From Thiobius zoothamnicola (GTDB lineage: Bacteria; Pseudomonadota; Gammaproteobacteria; Chromatiales; Chromatiaceae), in contig OY782758.1 of assembly GCA_963678215.1 (NCBI GenBank), positions 248,001 through 312,000 of the forward strand: a stretch of DNA of 64,000 nt, in the 5' to 3' direction. Both the position numbers and the translations under genes were made by a program. Within the stretch, counting starts at the first letter, position 1. Every line of letters starts with the position of its first letter. The notes beneath the pieces are model-generated. The model saw nothing but the letters and a program-made list of their open reading frames with translations, ran no database searches and was not told the origin of the DNA. This document shows, one piece after another, positions 53,045 to 61,696 of the stretch.

Positions 53045-54013
53045 ATGAAACTCAATATTCTAAAATGCCATGGTTCAGGGAATGATTTCATCTTGCTGGA
53101 TGAAACGCTGGAAAATCAAAATCAGCTTGATGACGCCAAAAGGGTGAATCTGACTCAGACTCTTTGTGATCGGGATACGGGGATTGGCGCAGACGGCATT
53201 TTATTCTATCAATCGTCAACCATCGCCGATTGTAAAATGCGTATGTTCAACCCTGATGGCGGAGAAGCGGAAATGTGCGGCAACGGGTTACGCTGCATCG
53301 GTCGATATGGTGCTGAGCGCCTCATGAAAAATCCGGTGACGGTTGAAACCATGAAGGCCGTGCTCTCCGTCACACAGGGCGAACCGGTTTATCCCGGTAT
53401 CAAAACCTTTGAAGCCGAAATCGCCCCAGTCTCCATGCAGCCAGCTTCTTTACCCATGTTGGTGGACTCAGATGCATTTAGCAATCAACCGATTTCATCA
53501 TTATCCACTGAACTGACATTCACTGCGCTTAGCGTGCCCAATCCGCATATTGTTGCTGTCGTGGATAAGGTAGACGAATCCATGCTGGAAGCATGCGGCA
53601 AGCGCGCGAATCATCTGCCGCTTTTCCCGAATGGTGTGAATGTCAGTTTCGTCCGTCAACTTGGCGCTAATCAAATATTCGTGATGACTTATGAAAGAGG
53701 GGTTGGCATCACCAATGCTTGTGGCACGGCGATGTCCGCATCTGCCTATGTATCCGTATTATTAGGTCTGTCAGAAGCCGATAAATCCATCGCAGTTTAC
53801 AATAAGGGTGGGATGGTGAAATGTGATATTAAGACGATGCCCAGCGAAAGTATCTTATTGAAAGGAAATGCAACTTTCGTTGATGACGTGGCAATTGACA
53901 TGCAGGATGATGGTGCAAAAATCTTGACGCAATCGACGAAAAACAGGCGAACAGAAGAAATTAACGCCTATAGCGCCCTGCAAATGCATGCTCAGACCAT
54001 GTTGGAAAAGTAG
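53045..54013 (+). CDS. dapF: Diaminopimelate epimerase-like protein, divergent type
   Basis: 322 residues, about 45 longer than a typical proteobacterial DapF. Both catalytic cysteines are in place (AEMCGNGLRC and TNACGTAMSAS). The N-terminal CHGSGNDFILLDE and the ending RGVGITNACGTAMSASAYVSVL look more like Gram-positive DapF-type racemases than gammaproteobacterial ones. Likely epimerises LL- to meso-diaminopimelate for lysine and peptidoglycan, but a different amino-acid racemase is possible. A 30-residue C-terminal tail is extra. Confidence 0.75.
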   Translation: MKLNILKCHGSGNDFILLDETLENQNQLDDAKRVNLTQTLCDRDTGIGADGILFYQSSTIADCKMRMFNPDGGEAEMCGNGLRCIGRYGAERLMKNPVTVETMKAVLSVTQGEPVYPGIKTFEAEIAPVSMQPASLPMLVDSDAFSNQPISSLSTELTFTALSVPNPHIVAVVDKVDESMLEACGKRANHLPLFPNGVNVSFVRQLGANQIFVMTYERGVGITNACGTAMSASAYVSVLLGLSEADKSIAVYNKGGMVKCDIKTMPSESILLKGNATFVDDVAIDMQDDGAKILTQSTKNRRTEEINAYSALQMHAQTMLEK

Positions 54014-54032
54014 TCTGTACATAAGCCATACG

Positions 54033-54118
54033 TTAACAGGCTGTTGAAATGCTACCCAGGTGGTGCGATACGCTCAGTAAATTGCGCCTTACCTGAGCGA
54101 ATCTCAATAGCCTGTTAA
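54033..54118. repeat. Long nested inverted repeat
   Basis: Outer arms TTAACAGGCTGTTGA (54033-54047) and TCAATAGCCTGTTAA (54104-54118) pair with one mismatch; an inner pair CGCTCAG (54071-54077) and CTGAGCG (54093-54099) makes a two-level hairpin. Fills the gap between dapF and sdaA. No T-run, so more like a mobile REP/MITE-type repeat than a terminator. Confidence 0.6.
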
Positions 54119-54153
54119 ACTGAGAAACCCATTCTGAATAGAGGCATTTGGCG

Positions 54154-55521
54154 ATGGCCACTTCAGTTTTTGATTTATTCACGATTGGCATCGGACCATC
54201 CAGTTCGCATGTCGTGGGACCCATGCGCGCAGTTGCCTTGTTTTTGAGCAAATTACGGGAATCAGGCCAGCTTGTCAGCACACACCGCATCGGCGTCGAT
54301 TTATTCGGTTCGCTTGCGCATACCGGCAAAGGACATGGCACAGACAAAAGCATTGTGCTTGGGTTGCTGGGTGAGTCGCCTGAAACGGTTGATACCGGTA
54401 CGGTTGATGGGCGTTTTCAACAATGTCGTCAAACCAAACGCCTTGAGCTGGCGGGCGAACGTGAAATCGATTTTTCCGTGGATGAAGACATCCGGTTTCA
54501 CTATGACCGCATCCTGGAAAAGCACAGCAATGGCTTGATGCTACAAGCCTATGGCGCGAATAACGAGTTGCTTTGTGAAAATACCTATTATTCGGTAGGT
54601 GGCGGCTTTGTATTGGATGCTGATCAGGAAGTTGATCCTGAGCATGCGCAAGTAGCGGATAAAGAACGGCCTTATCCCTTCAAAACCGCCAATGAATTAC
54701 TCGACTTATGCCAACAGCATGGATTATCAATCGATAAACTGATGCTGGCGAATGAGGCGCAACAGTATGAGATCACTGACATCCAACAAAAATTGTTGAC
54801 CATCTGGCGAACGATGGAAGATTGCATTGACCGTGGCATGCAGACAGAAGGTATTTTGCCCGGCCCATTGAAGGTGCGACGCCGGGCGCCGCAACTTTAT
54901 CATCGCCTCAAACATCAGCAACATAATGATTTTGCCCAAATTGACTGGGTGAATTTATATGCCATCGCCGTGAATGAGGAAAATGCCGCTGGCGGACGGG
55001 TGGTTACTGCGCCGACCAATGGCGCAGCGGGTATCCTGCCAGCTGTGCTGAAATACCATATGCGTTTCTATCGGGGTGATAAAGAGGATGTTGTGCGTTA
55101 TCTGCTGACGGCTGCCGCCATCGGCATTCTCTTTAAAGAAAATGCCTCCATCTCGGGTGCCGAAGTGGGCTGTCAAGGTGAGGTCGGCAGTGCATGCAGT
55201 ATGGCGGCGGCCGGACTGTGCGCCGTCACAGGCGGTTCGCCCGAACAGGTTGAGAATGCCGCTGAAATCGCTATGGAGCACCACTTGGGACTGACTTGTG
55301 ATCCCATTGGCGGGCTGGTGCAAATACCCTGTATTGAACGCAACGCCATGGCTGCCGTACAAGCGATCAACGCCGTGCGTATCGCCATGTATGGAAATGG
55401 CCGACACTATGTATCGTTAGATAAAGTGATAAAAACCATGCGTGATACCGGTCAGGATATGTCAGAAAAATATAAAGAGACCGCTCGCGGCGGCTTGGCA
55501 GTCAACATCATCGAATGTTGA
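54154..55521 (+). CDS. sdaA: L-serine ammonia-lyase
   Basis: 455 residues from ATG 54154. Iron-sulfur serine deaminase that makes pyruvate. N-terminal beta domain with FDLFTIGIGPSSSHVVGPMRA; alpha domain with TAPTNGAAGILPAVL, GAEVGCQGEVGSACSMAAAGL and LTCDPIGGLVQIPCIERNA, giving the cluster cysteines. Single-chain form. Complete. Confidence 0.95.
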   Translation: MATSVFDLFTIGIGPSSSHVVGPMRAVALFLSKLRESGQLVSTHRIGVDLFGSLAHTGKGHGTDKSIVLGLLGESPETVDTGTVDGRFQQCRQTKRLELAGEREIDFSVDEDIRFHYDRILEKHSNGLMLQAYGANNELLCENTYYSVGGGFVLDADQEVDPEHAQVADKERPYPFKTANELLDLCQQHGLSIDKLMLANEAQQYEITDIQQKLLTIWRTMEDCIDRGMQTEGILPGPLKVRRRAPQLYHRLKHQQHNDFAQIDWVNLYAIAVNEENAAGGRVVTAPTNGAAGILPAVLKYHMRFYRGDKEDVVRYLLTAAAIGILFKENASISGAEVGCQGEVGSACSMAAAGLCAVTGGSPEQVENAAEIAMEHHLGLTCDPIGGLVQIPCIERNAMAAVQAINAVRIAMYGNGRHYVSLDKVIKTMRDTGQDMSEKYKETARGGLAVNIIEC

Positions 55522-55717
55522 TTGGGAAGATCGCGCCAGATCAGGCGGCCTGGATTGGATTCTCTACTATCATCCAGGACTTCCAATGGCGTATCATTAG
55601 TGGTTTATTATTATATTAATGTGCGAAAAGCACAGGTATCCACAGTTAACAGGGCAATGAGATGTGAGCGCGCAGATGATGCGCGCTTTGATCATTGCGC
55701 GCAGGCGGAGAATGATT

Positions 55718-55963
55718 ATGGGATTTGGCGGAATTAGTCTTTGGCAATTGCTTATTATCCTCGCGATTGTGTTGCTTTTGTTCGGTACCAAGCGTTTACG
55801 TAACATCGGGAGCGATTTGGGCGGTGCCTTCAAAGGATTCAAAAAAGCGATCAGTGACGAAGATAAAGGCACCGATAAAGCCAAACAGGAGAATCCACCC
55901 AAAATCGCCGCTGAGGAAACGCTGAACCGTGAAAATACGCAGGAAAAAACCAAGCAGAGTTAA
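55718..55963 (+). CDS. tatA: Sec-independent translocase protein TatA
   Basis: 81 residues from ATG 55718, 8 nt after GGAG (an ATG 6 nt earlier is too close). One N-terminal helix (ISLWQLLIILAIVLLLFGTKR) followed by the FG-containing amphipathic helix GSDLGGAFKGFKKAI and a charged tail. Forms the Tat pore for folded, often cofactor-bearing proteins such as the molybdenum hydroxylase subunit at 61697. Confidence 0.93.
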   Translation: MGFGGISLWQLLIILAIVLLLFGTKRLRNIGSDLGGAFKGFKKAISDEDKGTDKAKQENPPKIAAEETLNRENTQEKTKQS

Positions 55964-55971
55964 TCCATAAG

Positions 55972-56364
55972 ATGTTTGATATGGGGTTTTTTGAGATTGC
56001 GCTCATTGGCGTGATCGCATTGCTGGTGGTAGGTCCTGAACGTTTGCCGGGGCTTGCGCGCACGGCGGGGGCATGGATAAGGCGTATGCGCCAGTTTGTT
56101 GGTTCAGTGCAAAGGGATATTGAGCAGGAAATCCAGGCGGAAGAAATCAAGAAAACGCTCGAAGCGGCGAAATCCATGCCATCGAATCCACTGCAAACCA
56201 GTTTGGAGTATGCGAGGCAGGAAGGTGAGGCGTTGAATGCTGCCTTGCAGGATACCGGGAAGGCGGTTGCCGAAGAATTACAGCCACAAACGGTGGCGTC
56301 ACCTAAAACCACCCCGCAAACCGCTTCGCACGCTGGCGATATGAAACAGGTTGAATCTGGATGA
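55972..56364 (+). CDS. tatB: Sec-independent translocase protein TatB
   Basis: 130 residues. N-terminal FDMGFFEIALIGVIALLVVGPERLP with the TatB Glu and the amphipathic helix GLARTAGAWIRRMRQF, then a longer charged coil. Binds Tat signal peptides with TatC. Overlaps tatC by 4 bp. Confidence 0.93.
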   Translation: MFDMGFFEIALIGVIALLVVGPERLPGLARTAGAWIRRMRQFVGSVQRDIEQEIQAEEIKKTLEAAKSMPSNPLQTSLEYARQEGEALNAALQDTGKAVAEELQPQTVASPKTTPQTASHAGDMKQVESG

Positions 56365-57527
56365 GTGAGGCTGGATTGCCTTTTATGAGCCATTTGGTTG
56401 AGCTGCGTGACCGTTTGTTACGCATGGTGCTCGCGGTGGTGGTTTTATTGTTCGCGTTGTTTCCATTCGCCAACGATATCTATACTTTTGTCGCTGGCCC
56501 TTTGATGGCGGTGTTGCCGGAAAACACTTCCATGATCGCCACCCAGGTCGCGTCGCCTTTTCTCACGCCGTTCAAACTGTCCCTGGTGACCGCTGTTTTT
56601 GTGGCGATGCCATACCTGCTTTATCAATTCTGGGCATTTCTCGCACCAGGTTTGTATAAGAATGAAAAACGCATTGCATTGCCTATTCTGATATCCAGTA
56701 TTTTATTGTTTTATCTGGGTGCGGCTTTCGCCTATTTCGTTGTATTTCCCTTGGTATTTGCTTTCCTCACCGGCGTTGCCCCAGAAGGCGTTGCGGTGAT
56801 GACCGATATTTCGCATTACCTGGATTTCGTGCTGACCCTGTTTTTCGCCTTCGGTTTGGCGTTTGAGGTGCCAATTGCCACGATTTTATTAGTTCTGACG
56901 GGCGTCACCACCCCCCAGCAACTGTCCAGTAAACGGCCTTATGTGATTGTCAGTGCCTTTGTCGCAGGTATGTTGCTGACGCCACCGGACGTAATCTCGC
57001 AAACTTTGCTCGCGGTGCCGGTGTGGTTGTTGTTTGAAATTGGCGTGCTGTTTGCCCGTATGTTGACCAAAAGAAAAGCTGAAGGCGATAAGTTATCACC
57101 TGTCGGAGCAACGGCGGCTGGGGCGACGACGGCAGGGGATTTAGCTGACCAGGATGAATATGCTTATGAACCAATGACTGAAGAAGAAATGGAGGCCGAG
57201 CTGAATCTTATTGAAGAGGAAGAAGATGATGGCTTCCAGATGATGATGAGGATGCGGACATCGCCGAATCCACGTCGGGACAACAGCCTGAAACTTTCTC
57301 TCCAGATGCAGTGGATGAAAAGCTGGAGCAAATTATGGCTCTGCGTAACGAAGAAGCCTATGAACGCGCCCGTGCATTGTTATATGAAGTGCTGGCTGAA
57401 GGTAATGAATCTCAAGTCAAAGTGGCCCGGAATATTTTGGCCCAGATGGATAGTTAGTCGGTTGTCAGGGTCATTTTCCATCATTTGTATTGATGAAGGA
57501 TTTGATGTGAAACTTCTTTTGATTTGA
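56361..57527 (+). CDS. tatC: Sec-independent translocase TatC with frameshifted acidic C-terminal extension
   Basis: The first 240 or so residues are a complete six-helix TatC (FMSHLVELRDRLLRMV, YQFWAFLAPGLYKNEK, SKRPYVIVSAFVAGMLLTPPD). An acidic tail (EEEMEAELNLIEEEEDD) follows, unusual for TatC. Near 57239 the reading frame loses its composition; the -1 frame from there to the TAG at 57455-57457 reads as a sensible acidic-helical tail (DDDEDADIAES ... EEAYERARALLYEVLA). So a single-base deletion in the tail is likely, or two frames are used. The membrane core should be functional either way. Confidence 0.88.
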   Translation: MSEAGLPFMSHLVELRDRLLRMVLAVVVLLFALFPFANDIYTFVAGPLMAVLPENTSMIATQVASPFLTPFKLSLVTAVFVAMPYLLYQFWAFLAPGLYKNEKRIALPILISSILLFYLGAAFAYFVVFPLVFAFLTGVAPEGVAVMTDISHYLDFVLTLFFAFGLAFEVPIATILLVLTGVTTPQQLSSKRPYVIVSAFVAGMLLTPPDVISQTLLAVPVWLLFEIGVLFARMLTKRKAEGDKLSPVGATAAGATTAGDLADQDEYAYEPMTEEEMEAELNLIEEEEDDGFQMMMRMRTSPNPRRDNSLKLSLQMQWMKSWSKLWLCVTKKPMNAPVHCYMKCWLKVMNLKSKWPGIFWPRWIVSRLSGSFSIICIDEGFDVKLLLI

Positions 57528-57849
57528 CAGGGATTGAAAAGATATCTCCCTTTATTGGGGTGGTCACGGAAAGCTTATCGTATAGAATTTCCTTACCGAA
57601 CATAATTGTTATTGTTTCACCAACCAGTTTTTGGGTGAATGCCGTTACCTTCTTAATGCCGATATCGGTAAGATGAAAATTCATGGCGGCTCTTGACTTT
57701 TGATCTCCTACTTCCTCAGACCGGCTTATTTCTTTTGGTGTTAATATCAACTTCTGATCTTTAGATGAAAAAGTCAGGTATTCTTGATTGACAGCGCATC
57801 CAGCGATTGAGCCGATTAAAATAAAAAGTATTATGAATCTTGTTTTCAT
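57481..57849 (-). CDS. Lipoprotein with SecDF P1-head-like domain
   Basis: 122 residues from ATG 57849. Lipobox SIAGC after a short hydrophobic leader. The body (VGDQKSRAAMNFHLTDIGIK, FTQKLVGETITIMFGKEILY, VTTPIKGDIFSIP) follows the pattern of the SecDF P1 head subdomain found in lone exported proteins. Role unknown. Its start overlaps the stop of the upstream small gene (ATGA). AT-rich like its neighbours. Confidence 0.6.
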   Translation of the reverse strand: MKTRFIILFILIGSIAGCAVNQEYLTFSSKDQKLILTPKEISRSEEVGDQKSRAAMNFHLTDIGIKKVTAFTQKLVGETITIMFGKEILYDKLSVTTPIKGDIFSIPVKSKEVSHQILHQYK

Positions 57850-58139
57850 GGTTTTACTTTGATACGTATGACTTGGCCCAGCGCATGGCTGCGAAAGCGG
57901 ATTTTGTGGACGCAAACGCAAATTCCAGCCGTAAATTTATGGGTACCTGGCCCAATCACAACATCATTTTTTTGTGATGCACCATTCCAATATTGGATTT
58001 CGGCATCAAATGTAGAAGGCGCGCTGGATAGAGTATGGAATTCCACTTTATAGGTTAGTGGGCCGCCAATCAGAGCGCCAATCTCTATCCATGGACCCCA
58101 TATCCTGCCTGGAGGAGCCCATCCCTCATATATTCTCAT
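57846..58139 (-). CDS. Small beta-rich hypothetical protein
   Basis: 97 residues from ATG 58139, no signal peptide. Aromatic-rich start (MRIYEGWAPPGRIWGPWIEI) then alternating hydrophobic strands (LTYKVEFHTLSS, FDAEIQYWNGASQK, IGPGTHKFTAGI, VIRIKVKP). No family recognised; a small beta-sandwich is likely. Coupled to the lipoprotein gene by a 4-bp overlap, so the two may act together. Confidence 0.55.
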   Translation of the reverse strand: MRIYEGWAPPGRIWGPWIEIGALIGGPLTYKVEFHTLSSAPSTFDAEIQYWNGASQKNDVVIGPGTHKFTAGICVCVHKIRFRSHALGQVIRIKVKP

Positions 58140-58238
58140 TGTATTTGGGCCTTACTGAAGGGGGTCTGAAGCTGTTGTCTGTTTCTCATTTTTGTTGATT
58201 AATGGACTCTCCAGAGTGTGGCGTATTGGCGATACCAT

Positions 58239-59330
58239 TTAAGATTCTTTCAGATAATTCAATCTGCCTTCAAAATATTTCCAGTCATAATAACCCGAAT
58301 GTAACTTCCTTCCACCATGTGCTAAGTCAAACGCTGTGCGACCATGCAGAAGTCTGAAATTCTGGAATATTAAACAATCGTTTGGCTCGAGATGATAGGT
58401 AAACTGATTACTTGTATCTTTCAAGTAGCGGAAGAATGTATTGTAAGCTTCATAAAATACGCTTGCTTCCTCAGAGGGCATGAAATAAGGCCTGCAGTTT
58501 CTCTTACTGAACCGGATGTTGCTTATCTGGCCAGTATAATCACATTCGATAATGGTTGATGGGTGTTTGAACCTGTATTGGTGCTTGGGATCTTCCAAGC
58601 AGAATTCCACAGTGGTGGTTGTTAATGACTGGAAGTATTCCGGGAATGCTTGTCTGATTTTTTCTCCTACCTGGAATCCATCCACCAATATTGAGTCGCC
58701 GCCAATCGGGCTGCTCTTCTCACAATAGAAGAATTGCAGTAATTTGTGGTCTCCCCAAAAGGTCAAATCATTATGTGGTGGGAGAGCGCATCCGCCTTTT
58801 TCTCCTGTTTGATGATGATCTTTTTTATTTTCATCTTTCTCGTCTAGATCAAATGTGTTACCGAAATAGTGCTGATTTAACAGTGAGATCTTACCGAAAA
58901 AGGATTTTATGGTTTCTGGGTCAGTGTCTTTTAATAGAATAAAGCCTAAGTCATCTAATTTAGCTAGCCATGTGTCATCATGGATATATCCATTTTCTAT
59001 GACATATTGAGGAATAGGGATATTCTCCAGCGTTTCTTTGTCCCAATAATTTTTCTCACTAATCTCTTTTTTACCAGAGGAGTGGATTTGGTTCAGAATA
59101 GAGGGTATGTCATAAATACTTTTGTAGATGGGTTGCTCGTCCCAAGTAATGGTGAGTTCATCGCCATTTATCTCGACATTGAGAGGTTTTGCTTTGGTAT
59201 CCCCGCTGATGGCGGCGTTATAAAGTTGTTGGTAGGGGGATGGATATCGGCAACATGGGGATTGCTCTCTCAGCCAGTTGTAATGAATTAACGTATTTTG
59301 GATGTTGAGATATGGGGTGTTTTGTTCCAT
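58239..59330 (-). CDS. TauD/gamma-butyrobetaine hydroxylase-like 2-oxoglutarate dioxygenase
   Basis: 363 residues from ATG 59330 (ATG 59390 is in frame upstream). N-terminal DUF971-like region (LNVEINGDELTITWDEQPIY) then the TauD fold: iron ligands HND in PPHNDLTFWG and the distal His in NFRLLHGRTAFD with the 2-oxoglutarate Arg nearby. This is the architecture of BBOX and of TmpA, which hydroxylates a phosphonate for the HD oxygenase TmpB. AT-rich, standing alone between the small genes and acuI. Substrate not determined. Confidence 0.8.
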   Translation of the reverse strand: MEQNTPYLNIQNTLIHYNWLREQSPCCRYPSPYQQLYNAAISGDTKAKPLNVEINGDELTITWDEQPIYKSIYDIPSILNQIHSSGKKEISEKNYWDKETLENIPIPQYVIENGYIHDDTWLAKLDDLGFILLKDTDPETIKSFFGKISLLNQHYFGNTFDLDEKDENKKDHHQTGEKGGCALPPHNDLTFWGDHKLLQFFYCEKSSPIGGDSILVDGFQVGEKIRQAFPEYFQSLTTTTVEFCLEDPKHQYRFKHPSTIIECDYTGQISNIRFSKRNCRPYFMPSEEASVFYEAYNTFFRYLKDTSNQFTYHLEPNDCLIFQNFRLLHGRTAFDLAHGGRKLHSGYYDWKYFEGRLNYLKES

Positions 59331-59458
59331 GGGTGCGATTTCTTCCGTGTGGATACAGTGTGTAATCAGTGGAATGGCGTTGTAAGGCAATGATTAGAGA
59401 GGTATTGTGATACGTAGCCGTTCCGTAAAATACCATATTGGATTGCTGATGAACAAAA

Positions 59459-59502
59459 TTGAGTCTTGATTTCCCGCCGCTAGCGGCAGGCGCAAGACTC
59501 AA
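59459..59502 (-). terminator. Inverted repeat, probable terminator of acuI
   Basis: Perfect arms TTGAGTCTTG (59459-59468) and CAAGACTCAA (59493-59502) enclose a second palindrome GCCGCTAGCGGC. On the minus strand it follows the acuI stop by 40 bp and runs into TTTTG. Strong hairpin, weak T-run. Confidence 0.65.
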
Positions 59503-59542
59503 TGGCGTTTCCAAAGGGGAGAGGCGGATTCCCCCATTAGGG

Positions 59543-60550
59543 TTAAGTTGGTATCTTCACCACTAATCGTCCGGCGACTTGTCCCTGCAAAATCTCAGCC
59601 GCTTTCTGCGGCAGCTCATCAAAGCTGATTTCAGTCGTCAGGGTCTCCAGCAAAGGCCAATCCAGGTGATCGACTAATCCTTGCCAGGCTTGTTGACGCT
59701 TGTTGAGTGACGCCATCACCGAATCGATGCCATAGAGCGTGACGTTGCGCAAAATAAACGGGGCGACTGAAGTTGGCAAATTCATGGAATCAGCCAAGCC
59801 GCACGCCGCGACCGCGCCATCACGCTTCATTTGACTGATGACGTTCGCCAAAGTGTCACCGCCTGCCACATCCACAGCGCCAGCCCATAACGCTTTGCTC
59901 AGCGGTTTCGCTGTACCGGAGAATGCGTCGCGCGATGTAATATCCTGCGCGCCCAGCGAGCGTAAAAAATCTGCCGATTGAGTGGGGCGACTGGTGACTG
60001 CGACAACCCGATAACCGAGTTGGTTAAGCAGGATGGTGGCGATGCTACCGACTCCGCCTGTTGCGCCAGTGACCAGAATGTCGCCATCCTTGGGCTGAAT
60101 GCCGTGATTTTGTAGCGCCATCACGCATAACATAGCGGTGTAACCGGCTGTGCCAATCGCCATGGTTTGACGGGTGCTGAGCGGGGCAGGCAATTTAATC
60201 AACCAGTCGCCACTGACTTTGGCGACGCCAGCGTATCCGCCATGGTGCGCTTCCCCCACGCCGAAGCCGTTCAAAATCACTTTATCCCCTGCTTGAAAAC
60301 CCGCATGGCTCGATTGCAGAACGGAACCGGCAAAGTCGATGCCGGGTATTAAAGGGAACTGGCGGATAACGGGTGCGGATCCGGTCAGGGCTAAGCCATC
60401 TTTGTAATTCAGTGTTGACCATTCCACCTGCACGGTAACATCGCCTGCCATCAGGTCGTTAACTGTTAATTCCGTTTGTTTGAGTGATTGGCCTGCACCG
60501 GTTTTCTCAACGAGATAAGCGGGAAAAGAGTTTGGCATCTGGTGTTTCAT
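59543..60550 (-). CDS. acuI: AcuI/YhdH-family NADPH:quinone or acryloyl-CoA reductase
   Basis: 335 residues of the medium-chain dehydrogenase superfamily without zinc. Blocks: EWSTLNYKDGLALTG, LIPGIDFAGSVLQS, and nucleotide loop VTGATGGVGSIATILLNQLG, as in AcuI/YhdH. Reduces acryloyl-CoA to propionyl-CoA, protecting against electrophiles. Monocistronic by spacing. Confidence 0.88.
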   Translation of the reverse strand: MKHQMPNSFPAYLVEKTGAGQSLKQTELTVNDLMAGDVTVQVEWSTLNYKDGLALTGSAPVIRQFPLIPGIDFAGSVLQSSHAGFQAGDKVILNGFGVGEAHHGGYAGVAKVSGDWLIKLPAPLSTRQTMAIGTAGYTAMLCVMALQNHGIQPKDGDILVTGATGGVGSIATILLNQLGYRVVAVTSRPTQSADFLRSLGAQDITSRDAFSGTAKPLSKALWAGAVDVAGGDTLANVISQMKRDGAVAACGLADSMNLPTSVAPFILRNVTLYGIDSVMASLNKRQQAWQGLVDHLDWPLLETLTTEISFDELPQKAAEILQGQVAGRLVVKIPT

Positions 60551-60583
60551 AATCTGGTGGTGAAGTTAGGCGGTGCTCAAGGC

Positions 60584-61021
60584 TCAATCTTCGCGATGAT
60601 AATCGGCCTTAATGTAATCCCGCGTTTGAGGTTGAGAGTTTAAGGGTTGACCTGGCTGCAGGACTCCCCGCGTGGATAATACCCATATTATGACAGCGCG
60701 TCGGATTGGGGGTATCAATAATAAAAAGCCAATGCCGTCGGTGATGAAGCCGGGTAAAAGCAACGCGACGCCGACGACCAACAGCATAGCGCCTTCCATT
60801 AATTCAATTGCTGGCAGCGTGCGTTGAGCCATTTGTTGGCGGGCGCGGATTAATATGGAAAAACCTTGCAGGCGAACCAGTAAACCGCCTAATAAGGCCG
60901 TGAGTATAGAAATCAAAATGGTCCATAGCGCGCCGATTTCGCTGCCAACTTCAATCAGTACGAACAGCTCAAGCAGTGGAGCGCCGACGAATATCAGGAA
61001 AAAAATGAGTAGTGGATTCAT
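60584..61021 (-). CDS. fxsA: FxsA family membrane protein
   Basis: 145 residues from ATG 61021. Family core: FVGAPLLELFVLIEVGSEIGA, LTALLGGLLVRLQG and VALLLPGFITDGIGFLLLIPP with three to four helices. Cytoplasmic-membrane protein known from suppression of phage F exclusion. The open frame continues 80 codons upstream in GC-typical sequence without homology, so I take the inner start. Confidence 0.9.
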   Translation of the reverse strand: MNPLLIFFLIFVGAPLLELFVLIEVGSEIGALWTILISILTALLGGLLVRLQGFSILIRARQQMAQRTLPAIELMEGAMLLVVGVALLLPGFITDGIGFLLLIPPIRRAVIIWVLSTRGVLQPGQPLNSQPQTRDYIKADYHRED

Positions 61022-61279
61022 GTTTCTGGGGAGCTGTCGGGTTGTGTGGGTTAGGTGCGATGCCGGCTTTAGTGCCGGGATCCCGTTTGGCGAACAAGTC
61101 GGCGAATTGTGGATTCTCAGTGACGCGAACATGTTCATTTGCCTTTTATCATGCTGGCATGAGTATTCAGAGGATTCAACAAGTTCCAACAGATGGGATT
61201 TTGGTCTGTTGGCATTTGGTTGTGCCATCGTCCGGACAAAATTATGTTTGATCGCACTCACTACGGAATGAGAGTATGA

Positions 61280-61693
61280 GGCTGTTCACCAAGCACCCCG
61301 CTTCTGTGGGTTTTACGTGACCATTTAAATCTGACTGGCGTCAAATTTGGTTGCGGTATGGCATTGTGCGGCTCCTGCACCGTATTGATGAACGGTGCGG
61401 CGATTCGGAGTTGCGCCATGCCGCTCAGCGCCGTTGGTGAGAGGGAAATCACGACCATTCAGAATGATCAGGATCCCATTATTGGCAAACTCCAAAAAGC
61501 TTGGGTGGATGAAGATGTCTCGCAATGCGGCTACTGTCAGCCGGGCCAGATCATGAGCGCTGCAGGTTTGCTTAAATCCAATGCCAAGCCCAGTGATGAA
61601 GAGATCATCGCCGCGATGCGCGGCAATATCTGCCGCTGTGGGGCCTACAATCGCATCAAAAGTGCAATCAAGAAAGTTGTGGCGGAGGCTTAA
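61280..61693 (+). pseudogene. iorA: Aldehyde/isoquinoline oxidoreductase small [2Fe-2S] subunit, N-terminus missing
   Basis: The frame begins after a stop at 61277 and enters the protein at CSPSTPLLWVLRDHLNLTGV, where a complete small subunit would already have about 20 residues including a beta strand. All eight cluster cysteines remain: GCGMALCGSC with SCA, then QCGYCQPGQ and CRCGAY. The first cysteines lie upstream of the only ATG (61358), so no good start exists. Truncated remnant or a gene with a cryptic start. Partner of the large subunit 3 bp downstream. Confidence 0.75.
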
Positions 61694-61696
61694 AAG

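Noticed and set aside
53045..54013. DapF-like protein as a metallophore histidine racemase working with the island cluster
   Set aside because: It is 17 kb away in core-type DNA next to sdaA, and a cell needs one DapF; no evidence links them.
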